Assembly (NCBI GenBank): GCA_031270615.1 | Contig: JAISXE010000275.1 | Coordinates: 1-9,852 of the forward strand | Length of the DNA stretch: 9,852 nucleotides | Source: Spirochaetia bacterium | GTDB lineage: Bacteria; Spirochaetota; Spirochaetia; DTKZ01 | Direction of reading: 5' to 3' | Shown here: positions 1 to 5,042 of the stretch, one piece after another | Layout: every line of letters begins with the position of its first letter | How positions within the stretch are numbered: the first letter of the stretch is position 1 | Position numbers and translations under genes: made by a program | The notes under the pieces: generated by a model | What the model was told of the DNA's origin: nothing | Database searches by the model: none | Seen by the model: the letters and a program-made list of their open reading frames with translations, nothing else

Positions 1-735
1 GGCCCCGGCGGTGATGCTGTTTTTCAGGTAGGCCGAAAGGCTTGAGACGCTCTGCGTGTCCATGTAGGCTATGCGGCCCACGGCGATGGTGGTTTTCCCC
101 GCCAGGGCGCGGGCCATTGACTCAACAGCGCCGTCAACCTGCTCGTCAAGGCCCGCCTCCAGAAGCGCGGCAAGGCGGCCCTCCGGCCTGATGACAAGCG
201 CCCGCTGGATGCTTGTCGCCTTTTCCACGTCGCTCGCGTAGGCCGTCAGGCGGTATTCCCCGCCCATGGCCGCCAGGCGGCCGTAGACTATGGTCTGCGG
301 CCCGTACTGCCGGCCAATGGCCCGCGCGGACTCGCCGCTTACCTCCCCGGAGGCCTGGTAGAATATTTCCCCGCGTATGAGGTCCAGGTTGCGGCGGTCA
401 ACCATGACGAATTTGCCGGAGGCCTCGAAGCGGTTCCAAAGCCAGGCGGAAATATAATCGGACAGGCCCGGCGCGGGGGTTTCAAAGGTGAGGATGGCCG
501 CCGAGGAAGCGCCGGGCAGCCGGGATATAAAGTAATCGGCGATGTCGTCTATGGCCGCCTCAAGGCCAAGGCTGTCCGCCGAAGGCGCGGGGGGCGGGGG
601 CGTTTCGGTTTTTTGCGCGGGCGGCGAGGCGCAGGAGAAAAGCATTGCCGCCAAAAGCAATGCCAGGGAATAGCGCGTAACACAAAAAATGGGCTTATTG
701 TTAATTTTGAAAACTGCTTTGCCGTTTGCTTTCAT
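1..735 (-). CDS. LpoB/CsgG-like lipoprotein, N-terminal part (runs off the window)
   Basis: This reading frame is open for 245 codons from the ATG at 735 to the window edge, so the C-terminus is missing. A GAGGAG ribosome binding site lies just upstream of the ATG. The N-terminus has a lipoprotein signal: a long basic n-region, a hydrophobic stretch (RYSLALLLAAMLFSC) and lipobox LFSC with the lipidated cysteine at residue 35, followed by a Pro-rich linker. Residues about 55-195 match the pattern of treponemal LpoB/CsgG-like domains: a short beta start (AAILTF), then FVMVDRRNLDLI, a GEVSGESA segment and IVYGRL. At about residue 220 a second strand, TTIAVGRIAYM, appears to begin a second copy of the domain. 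The product is probably anchored in a membrane facing the periplasm. Its precise role is unknown; LpoB relatives activate peptidoglycan synthases and CsgG relatives form secretion pores. The gene stands alone downstream of a repeat-rich gap, and I see no convincing promoter. Confidence 0.85.
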   Translation of the reverse strand, partial: MKANGKAVFKINNKPIFCVTRYSLALLLAAMLFSCASPPAQKTETPPPPAPSADSLGLEAAIDDIADYFISRLPGASSAAILTFETPAPGLSDYISAWLWNRFEASGKFVMVDRRNLDLIRGEIFYQASGEVSGESARAIGRQYGPQTIVYGRLAAMGGEYRLTAYASDVEKATSIQRALVIRPEGRLAALLEAGLDEQVDGAVESMARALAGKTTIAVGRIAYMDTQSVSSLSAYLKNSITAGA

Positions 736-784
736 GCCATACTCCTCATCATTGCCATTGCCGGGCAGGTTCTGCGATAATTGC

Positions 785-799
785 CTCCGCACCGCGGAG
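785..799 (-). other. Small perfect hairpin in the lipoprotein gene leader
   Basis: CTCCGC and GCGGAG pair perfectly around a 3-base loop, about 50 bp upstream of the lipoprotein ATG. It would lie in the 5' leader if transcription starts further upstream. No T-tract follows on the minus strand, so it is not a terminator. A function is not evident. Confidence 0.4.
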
Positions 800-927
800 A
801 CGATTTGCCCATCCCAAATCATACGGGAATACCGCGAGTATATCCCCATATAGACACAAATTCTACGCCCCTCCTGTTAGGATAAACGCATGGAACTGTG
901 AAAATACAAATAAATTCGGAAAAAACC

Positions 928-1089
928 GACCACGGACAGCACGGAAAAAATGAGGAATGAGAAATGGGGGATGAGGACGGCAGGCCGTGGGTCGCGCGAG
1001 GGATCGAAGGGGCGCGAAGTGGCCACACGCTCTGCACGGGGCGGAACCCCCGCAGAGCCCGGTTTTTTGCCGGGCAAAAAACGCGCCCT
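928..1089 (+). repeat. Modular intergenic repeat, copy 1
   Basis: The modules in order are GACCACGGACAG (928), GCCGTGGG (984), GGGATCGAAG (1000), a strong hairpin (1029-1058), then AGCCCGGTTT (1056-1065) opening a palindrome. The same modules recur in the same order in the copy at 1174-1340, offset by 246-249 bp. Between them the sequence has diverged strongly, including a purine-rich insertion (GAGGAATGAGAAATGGGGG) seen only here. The orientation given is arbitrary. Confidence 0.65.
1029..1075 (+). other. Strong hairpin overlapping a second, competing hairpin
   Basis: GCTCTGC (1029-1035) pairs with GCAGAGC (1052-1058), with an inner GGGG/CCCC stem (1038-1041 with 1047-1050). Four bases later a run of six T follows, so on the plus strand it resembles an intrinsic terminator. 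The stem's last two bases also start GCCCGG (1057-1062), which pairs with CCGGGC (1070-1075), and TTTTTTGC can instead pair with GCAAAAAA (1074-1081). These structures exclude one another. No plus-strand gene lies upstream, so a terminator role is doubtful. Confidence 0.4.
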
Positions 1090-1173
1090 GGCTGACTTTC
1101 CACTCCCCACTCCCTCTTATCCATACCAAAATTGATCCGAAACATAGCGGGTCCCGGTGTCGCACAAAACCCT

Positions 1174-1340
1174 GACCACCACGGACAGACGCGGACAAAA
1201 AAAGAATTGAGGTTGTTCCAAAACCCGAGAAGCCCGTGGGGCGCCAGGGATTGAAGCGGAAATCCCGCAAGCCCCGCAGGGGCTGAGGAATTGAAGCGGA
1301 AAGCCCGGTTTTTGGCGCGGGAGCGCCAAAAAGGCGCACA
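1174..1340 (+). repeat. Modular intergenic repeat, copy 2
   Basis: It starts with GACCACCACGGACAG (1174), then CCCGTGGG (1233), GGGATTGAAG (1247), a perfect hairpin AGCCCC-GCA-GGGGCT (1270-1284), and ends with AGCCCGGTTT (1302-1311). The end module opens a 10-bp palindrome: TTTTTGGCGC (1309-1318) pairs with GCGCCAAAAA (1323-1332) around GGGA. Inside this copy ATTGAAGCGGAAA occurs twice, at 1250-1262 and 1290-1302. T bases lie on the 5' side of the big stem and A bases on the 3' side in both orientations, so this stem is not an intrinsic terminator for coaD. Confidence 0.7.
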
Positions 1341-1386
1341 TCTTTTTCTTAATTTGTTGAGATTTTGGAGGCTTCCCCCCCTGGCC

Positions 1387-1872
1387 TCATTTCTGGCGGC
1401 GCATTTTTTTCCTTAGCGCCTCGGCGACTATGGGCGGGACCATCGCCGAGACATCGCCGCCGAAGAGGGCTATTTCCTTGATTCCGCTGGAGCGCAGCAC
1501 GAAATACTGGGGGTCGGTGGGCATGAAGATGGTTTCGATGTTCGGTTTCAGTCCTTTGTTCGTCATGGAAAGCTCGAACTCGTAGCTGAAATCCGCCAGG
1601 GCCCGCACGCCCCGGAGGATGATGCGCGCGCCGCTTTTCTCCGCGTAGTCAACGATAAGGCGGTCCCACACTGTCACTTTGACGTTTTCGTAATCCGAGG
1701 TCAGGGTCTTCATCATCCGGAGGCGCTCCCCGGCGGAGAAGGTGCATTTTTTTCCTTTGTTGACGGCAATCACCACTTCCACTTCGTCCCAGAGCTTCGC
1801 CGCCCGGTGCAGGAGGTTCATGTGGCCGTTGGTGGGCGGGTCAAAAGAACCCGGAAACAACACCCGTGTCAT
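1387..1872 (-). CDS. coaD: Pantetheine-phosphate adenylyltransferase (CoaD)
   Basis: CoaD transfers AMP from ATP to 4'-phosphopantetheine, giving dephospho-CoA, the penultimate step of coenzyme A synthesis in the cytosol. The 161-residue protein has the normal family length. The nucleotidyltransferase signature PGSFDPPTNGH is at residues 7-17. RGVRALADFSYEFEL lies mid-protein, and the C-terminal RSSGIKEIALFGG matches the family's SSxxVKE region. I chose the ATG at 1872, which gives MTRVLFPGSFD as in other CoaD proteins. An in-frame ATG at 1881 would add MDN, but it sits directly against the promoter -10 box and probably upstream of the transcript start. The gene is transcribed alone, divergent from the HEAT-repeat gene, with repeat DNA downstream. 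Confidence 0.96.
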   Translation of the reverse strand: MTRVLFPGSFDPPTNGHMNLLHRAAKLWDEVEVVIAVNKGKKCTFSAGERLRMMKTLTSDYENVKVTVWDRLIVDYAEKSGARIILRGVRALADFSYEFELSMTNKGLKPNIETIFMPTDPQYFVLRSSGIKEIALFGGDVSAMVPPIVAEALRKKMRRQK

Positions 1873-1881
1873 ATTGTCCAT

Positions 1882-1910
1882 TGTATACTCATGTAGTATG
1901 TTTATGTCAA
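1882..1910 (-). promoter_or_regulatory. Sigma-70 promoter of coaD, predicted near-leaderless
   Basis: On the minus strand TTGACA (1910-1905) is followed by a 17-base spacer and TATACA (1887-1882), close to consensus at ideal spacing. Only 9 bases separate the -10 box from the ATG at 1872, so a start about 7 bases downstream leaves a leader of roughly 2-3 bases. The -35 box lies inside the first codons of the divergent plus-strand gene. The transcription start is inferred, not observed. Confidence 0.75.
1884..1889 (+). promoter_or_regulatory. Possible -10 box of the HEAT-repeat gene, overlapping that of coaD
   Basis: TATACT on the plus strand shares the palindrome GTATAC (1883-1888) with the coaD -10 box on the other strand. 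It lies 8 bases before the ATG at 1898. No -35-like hexamer is present at 16-18 bases upstream (the position reads CACCCG), so the assignment is weak. Confidence 0.35.
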
Positions 1911-2593
1911 TGATCGGGCTGATTTTGTTTTTGGTTTTGGCTGTTTTCCCGGCGCGGGGGCAGGAGGCGGAGGGGGAAGACTGGGTGCTGCCGAACAGGC
2001 AGGCCGTGAGGGACCAGATTCGCTACGGCCAGGCCCTGGCGCCGGACCTGCGGACAAAAATGGAGGTCATAAACCGGATTACGGATATGGCGCGTTCGGG
2101 CGGCGTCTCCGCGGAGGATGCGGGCACCCTGCGGGTCCTGCGCTATCTGGCGGGCGAGGGGACGCTGCTGCGCAGGGCAAACGGGGGCCCCTCCGGGGGA
2201 GGGTTTCCCGAGGCCCGCCGGGCCTCCTGCGCGGCCCTGGGCTACATTGGCGGGAAGGCCTCGCGGGAGATCCTCCTTGATGTCCTTGCCGCCGAAACCG
2301 AGTCCCTGGTGCTTTCGCAGGCGGTCGCCTCCCTGGGAAAAATAACCGACGAACCCGACGATGAGGTCATCCGGGTCTTCACGCTGCTTTTGGAAAGGAA
2401 GGTCCTTGCGGGCGTCGGGGCCGACAGCCTGACCGACGCCCTTCTGGGGGCCATCGGCAAACTGGCGGATTCGCAAAGCGGGATCCATGACGAGCGCCTC
2501 TTCAGAACCCTCATACGGGTGCTGGACGCTCCCCTCGGGCCGTCCCTGCGGCGCAAAACCATGCTCCTGCTCGAAAAACTGAAGGGCTTCTAG
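1898..2593 (+). CDS. Exported HEAT-like repeat protein
   Basis: The 231-residue product starts with a signal peptide: MFMSMIGLILFLVLAVFPARG, with a likely cleavage before Q22. The mature part is made of paired amphipathic helices like PBS-lyase/HEAT repeats. Good examples begin near residues 106 (ARRASCAALGYIGG), 137 (LVLSQAVASLGKI) and 178 (SLTDALLGAIGKLAD). Such repeats usually bind partner proteins; no catalytic motif is visible, and the partner is unknown. I prefer one of the three close ATGs (1898, 1904, 1910). The frame stays open back to 1742, but that part lies antisense inside coaD and would hide the signal peptide. There is no ribosome binding site before any of these ATGs, which fits a leaderless transcript. 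The gene converges on the twelve-gene block to its right. Confidence 0.82.
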   Translation: MFMSMIGLILFLVLAVFPARGQEAEGEDWVLPNRQAVRDQIRYGQALAPDLRTKMEVINRITDMARSGGVSAEDAGTLRVLRYLAGEGTLLRRANGGPSGGGFPEARRASCAALGYIGGKASREILLDVLAAETESLVLSQAVASLGKITDEPDDEVIRVFTLLLERKVLAGVGADSLTDALLGAIGKLADSQSGIHDERLFRTLIRVLDAPLGPSLRRKTMLLLEKLKGF

Positions 2594-2716
2594 CACGAGG
2601 AAAAGGGAAAGCGCTGACCGCGCGGGCAAAAAAATTGCTCTTTTCTTCTGGCAGCTCCCCGGCCGTGGGGGCCAGCGCCGTCCGAGGTTCTTCATTTGTT
2701 TTTCGATAAATGGGCG
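2594..2716. terminator. Possible bidirectional terminator between convergent genes
   Basis: An imperfect hairpin at 2648-2675 pairs CTGGC with GCCAG and CCCC with GGGG, with AGCT bulged out. On the minus strand seven T follow about 10-15 bases later (plus-strand A run at 2628-2634). On the plus strand a T-rich stretch follows from about 2688. The distance between stem and T-tract is longer than in classical intrinsic terminators, so the call rests mainly on its place between two convergent genes. Confidence 0.3.
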
Positions 2717-3094
2717 CTATACCTTCACGCTCAGGCTGCGCTTCCAGGCGGCGGCTTTTTCCTTGTCCTCGTACTCTATTTTTTTTCTGATAACAATGCT
2801 CGAAGGGTCCCTGGACTTTTTTCCCTGTCGGAATATGCCGAAAACGCCGCTGCCCAGGTAGGTAAACCGCTCGCCTTCGGCAAGGGTTTCCCCTGCCAGG
2901 ATTTCCTTCGCGATGCAGTCAAAGTGGGCGGGTTCCCCCTTTTCCCTGTGGAGCAGCGCCGCGAGGATGTCTCGGATGGGTTTCCCGCAGACGCAGCAGG
3001 GGGGCGCTTCCCGTTCAACCTTGGGTTCCTCGCGGGATTTGTCCTTGCTGCGGGAAAAACGCCGCCGCCTTTTCCGGTTTGCGTTTTCACTCAT
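2717..3094 (-). CDS. Hypothetical protein with a CxxC/HxxC zinc-binding motif
   Basis: I do not recognise a named family. The 125-residue protein has a very basic start (KRRRRFSRSKDK, residues 8-19) that could bind nucleic acid. It then has C33-x2-C36-G-K-P and H57-F-D-C60, a spacing fitting one zinc site of a ribbon or treble-clef type. The second half has predicted strands (RFTYLGSGVFGIFR) and a lysine-rich end. The ATG at 3094 overlaps the stop codon of the 49-codon gene by 4 nt, with AAGGAG about 13 bases upstream. It is the last gene of the operon. The context suggests a cytosolic accessory protein, perhaps RNA-related, but that is a guess. Confidence 0.85.
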   Translation of the reverse strand: MSENANRKRRRRFSRSKDKSREEPKVEREAPPCCVCGKPIRDILAALLHREKGEPAHFDCIAKEILAGETLAEGERFTYLGSGVFGIFRQGKKSRDPSSIVIRKKIEYEDKEKAAAWKRSLSVKV

Positions 3095-3240
3095 AGGCGT
3101 GGCTCGCTCCTTTGCATAAGCTCATTGGTCAGGGTTTGGGCAAGGCGCTGTATCGCCGCCTCCAAATACCTGTTGTCGCGTATCTTTTTTTTCAATTCCG
3201 CAATACGTTTCGGATCAATCTTCCTTGCGATCCGTACCAT
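3091..3240 (-). CDS. 49-residue basic helical protein, weakly FlgM-like
   Basis: The small protein MVRIARKIDPKRIAELKKKI... is basic and predicted to be two helices. The ATG at 3240 is chosen because GGAGGAAGG (complement of 3246-3254) lies just upstream. A longer frame to 3315 exists but would run back through the end of yraN. The start lies 1 base beyond the yraN stop codon, and the end overlaps the next gene by 4 nt, so the three are translationally coupled. The pattern LKxKIxDxxYLxxAI...LAxxL resembles the helical C-terminus of FlgM, the anti-sigma-28 factor of flagellar regulation. The N-terminal part of FlgM is missing, so this is only a suggestion. Its place between two cotranscribed genes with good translation signals supports a real gene. 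Confidence 0.7.
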   Translation of the reverse strand: MVRIARKIDPKRIAELKKKIRDNRYLEAAIQRLAQTLTNELMQRSEPRL

Positions 3241-3241
3241 A

Positions 3242-3601
3242 TTATCCTTCCTCCCTGAAGGCGTCCTGAATGTGATGGACTTTTCTTCCCGTCCCTGGTA
3301 CAAAAAGAACATCATAGCGTATGGAAAAACCGTCGAACTGCGGGTGTTCGTATAGATAGCATTTCGAGGTTTCCACGATCCGTCTTATTTTTCTTTGCGG
3401 GATTCCCTGTTCCAGGGAGTCCTCGGCGTACGAAGTCCAGCGCTTCACTTCCGCGAACACAAGCCCGTCGCCCTTTTGGACGATGAGGTCTATCTCCCCG
3501 CAGGGCTTGCGGTAGTTCCTCGCAAGAACCGTATATCCCGCGCCCAGAAAAAACCTTTCCGCTTCCTCCTCTCCCTTTTTTCCTTTTTCGGCGGAGGTCA
3601 T
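3242..3601 (-). CDS. yraN: YraN family protein (UPF0102), endonuclease-like fold
   Basis: The 119-residue length is typical for the family. The motifs fit an endonuclease-like core resembling Holliday-junction resolvases: GKKGEEEAERFF near the start, GEIDLI at residues 35-40, and FAEVK with E51 and K53. Together these suggest an acidic, metal-binding site of the D-(E/Q)xK type. The biochemical activity of the family is poorly known, so nuclease action is inferred. The ATG at 3601 overlaps the stop codon of the HD-GYP gene by 4 nt, with CAGGA directly before it, so translation is probably coupled. yraN often lies near rplS and rnhB in bacteria; here an inserted block of three genes separates it from rplS. 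Confidence 0.93.
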   Translation of the reverse strand: MTSAEKGKKGEEEAERFFLGAGYTVLARNYRKPCGEIDLIVQKGDGLVFAEVKRWTSYAEDSLEQGIPQRKIRRIVETSKCYLYEHPQFDGFSIRYDVLFVPGTGRKVHHIQDAFREEG

Positions 3602-4773
3602 TCCTGCGCCGTCTGCTTCAAAAGGCCCTTGGGATCCACCGCCTTCGCGATGAAAATCTTTTTTTCGCTGTTCAGGTCGATGATTTCCGCCTTATCGTTA
3701 TCCAGCATAGCGCCGGTTTTGTCAATCATCAGTTTGACCTTGGGCCGCAGCGGCGCGTCCGGATTGTTTTCGATGACCCGCCCGATGCAGGATGTGGAAA
3801 GCAGGACGATGCTGCCCAGGGGGTAAATCCCCATGCAGCGGATGAAAATGCGCAGGATTTCCGGGTCGAAACGCCTGCCGTTGTCGCTCAGGATGGAACG
3901 CATCGCCGTGTAGCCGATCATCGAATCGCGGTAGGGCCGGTCGGAGATCATCGCGACAAAGGCGTCAAGAACAGCCACGATGCGGGCGTACAGGTTGATC
4001 TGCTTGCCCACATATTTTTTGGGATAGCCCTCGCCGTCCCACCTTTCATGGTGGTGGAGGGCCGTAAGGCCGATGTCCTCGGGGTAGCCCAGCTCCTTGA
4101 TGATGATCCGGTAGGAATGGAAGGTGTGCGCCCGCATTTTGGCCATATCTCCTTCTTCCAGTTTGCCTTTCTTGGCCAGAATGTCGGCGGGAACCCTCAC
4201 CATGCCCACGTCATGGAGCAGCGCCCCGATGATGAGCTGGTTCAGCTTGTGGGGGTACATATTCATGCCGCTGCCGACGATGTGCGCCAGGATCGCCGTG
4301 TTGAGGGAATTCTGGGCCATGTCGCTTTCGCCGGGGATGCCAAAAAAAACAAGCTGGATCAGATCGTCGCGGTGTTTCGCCAGAAGCTCCAGAAGGCCCT
4401 CCAGGATCTTATTGATGGCGGAGTTCTCCACCGATTTCATTTCTTTGATGTCCTCGTGCACCCTCTGCAACTGCTCAAGAAGCTGTTTGTAGGTTTTCAG
4501 GATTTCCTGCTGGAGCGGGGAGTCCATGTAATTGACAAAGGAAACCCCGTCGGAGGGGGAAGCGGCAAGCCTTTCCGCCGCCTCGGCCACTTCCTTCTCG
4601 GACAGAAGAGTCCCGTCCGTCTGCACTGCCTTGATGCCCCAGCGCAGGAGGCGGTCAATATCCTTTTGCTTGATCGGCATGTTTTCCTGCACAAGGATAT
4701 TGGATTCATCGACATAAACCGGTTTTGAAAAGCGGTTGCCCGCCCTCAGCGATTTTACATAGATGCTATTCAT
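3598..4773 (-). CDS. HD-GYP domain protein with an atypical metal site
   Basis: The 391-residue protein starts with a small domain (VKSLRAGNRFSKPVYV..., residues 6-54) like the DUF3391 segment found ahead of many HD-GYP domains. A helical linker (about 85-140) leads to an HD-GYP domain (about 150-315) and a C-terminal beta-rich tail. Canonical HD-GYP proteins hydrolyse cyclic di-GMP. Visible motif residues are H187-D188, H216, H241-H242, DGEGYP at 246-251 and D270 in the VLDAFVAMISDRPYR segment. Two positions deviate. The helix that normally carries the first metal histidine (HSxNVAxLA) reads N155-SLNTAILA, and HDxGK reads HDVGM (M191). Activity may therefore be altered or lost. The start overlaps the FlhB-like gene by 4 nt and the end overlaps yraN by 4 nt. 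No signal peptide or membrane segment is seen. Confidence 0.92.
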   Translation of the reverse strand: MNSIYVKSLRAGNRFSKPVYVDESNILVQENMPIKQKDIDRLLRWGIKAVQTDGTLLSEKEVAEAAERLAASPSDGVSFVNYMDSPLQQEILKTYKQLLEQLQRVHEDIKEMKSVENSAINKILEGLLELLAKHRDDLIQLVFFGIPGESDMAQNSLNTAILAHIVGSGMNMYPHKLNQLIIGALLHDVGMVRVPADILAKKGKLEEGDMAKMRAHTFHSYRIIIKELGYPEDIGLTALHHHERWDGEGYPKKYVGKQINLYARIVAVLDAFVAMISDRPYRDSMIGYTAMRSILSDNGRRFDPEILRIFIRCMGIYPLGSIVLLSTSCIGRVIENNPDAPLRPKVKLMIDKTGAMLDNDKAEIIDLNSEKKIFIAKAVDPKGLLKQTAQE

Positions 4774-5042
4774 ACATCCGCGACCCTACCTCCAGATATA
4801 GTATGCACATATACCAGCATTTCGGCAACAACCCCAAAGCATTCCTCTGGAATAAAAGCCCCCGCTTCCAGATAAAACAGCCTGTCCGCCATGTCCGGCC
4901 GGGACAGCACGGGGACGCCGACCTTTTCCGCAAGCCGGACAATGGCATCCGCCAAATATCCGGCGCCTTTGGCAAGGACGAAGGGCGCCGGCAGGCCGGC
5001 CTCGTATTTGATCGCCACGGCTTTTTCGTCACGCCATTTCAT
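4770..5042 (-). CDS. FlhB C-terminal-domain homologue (FlhX/YlqH type)
   Basis: The 90-residue protein matches only the cytoplasmic C-terminal domain of FlhB/YscU export-switch proteins. Features in order are AVAIKYEAG, the APFVLAKGAGYLADAI segment, a GVPVLSRPDMADRLF helix-loop, then IPEECFGVVAEMLVYV. The four membrane helices and the NPTH autocleavage motif of full FlhB are absent, as expected of the small stand-alone paralogues, so a normal flhB should exist elsewhere. Such proteins can act in or modulate the flagellar type III export gate; that role here is inferred. GGAGGG lies 7 bases before the ATG. The gene overlaps the FliK-like gene upstream by 14 nt and the HD-GYP gene downstream by 4 nt. 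The order rplS, FliK-like, FlhB-like parallels ylqG-ylqH as I recall it in Bacillus subtilis. Confidence 0.9.
   Translation of the reverse strand: MKWRDEKAVAIKYEAGLPAPFVLAKGAGYLADAIVRLAEKVGVPVLSRPDMADRLFYLEAGAFIPEECFGVVAEMLVYVHTISGGRVADV

Larger units (their letters stand above)
736..1386. other. Gene-free, repeat-rich intergenic region
   Basis: No frame here has a credible protein. The short open frames on both strands are rich in Arg, Pro and Ser, lack convincing ribosome binding sites and run across the repeat modules. The stretch is made of the lipoprotein gene leader (about 736-900), an A-rich segment (900-925) and two diverged copies of a modular repeat (928-1089 and 1174-1340). Between the copies is a pyrimidine-rich run with CCACTCCCCACTCCC near 1100. 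No tRNA or recognisable structured RNA is seen. I found no classical terminator for coaD just below its stop codon. Confidence 0.7.

Noticed and set aside
1250..1302. Two ATTGAAGCGGAAA copies 40 bp apart, like CRISPR repeat ends
   Set aside because: There are only two copies, the interval itself holds a perfect palindrome, no further units follow and no cas gene is near. It belongs to the modular intergenic repeat.
1309..1332. 10-bp perfect hairpin below coaD as an intrinsic terminator
   Set aside because: The T bases lie on the 5' side of the stem and A bases on the 3' side in both orientations, so no U-tract follows the hairpin.
819..1341. Several open frames of 60-158 codons within the intergenic region on both strands
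   Set aside because: They overlap each other and the repeat modules, have low-complexity composition, no ribosome binding sites and no recognisable domain.
1742..1897. Start of the HEAT-repeat protein at 1742
   Set aside because: This stretch is antisense to coaD and would bury the clear signal peptide that begins at 1898-1910.
3241..3315. Longer start at 3315 for the 49-codon gene
   Set aside because: It would overlap most of the end of yraN in another frame, while a strong ribosome binding site lies right before the ATG at 3240.
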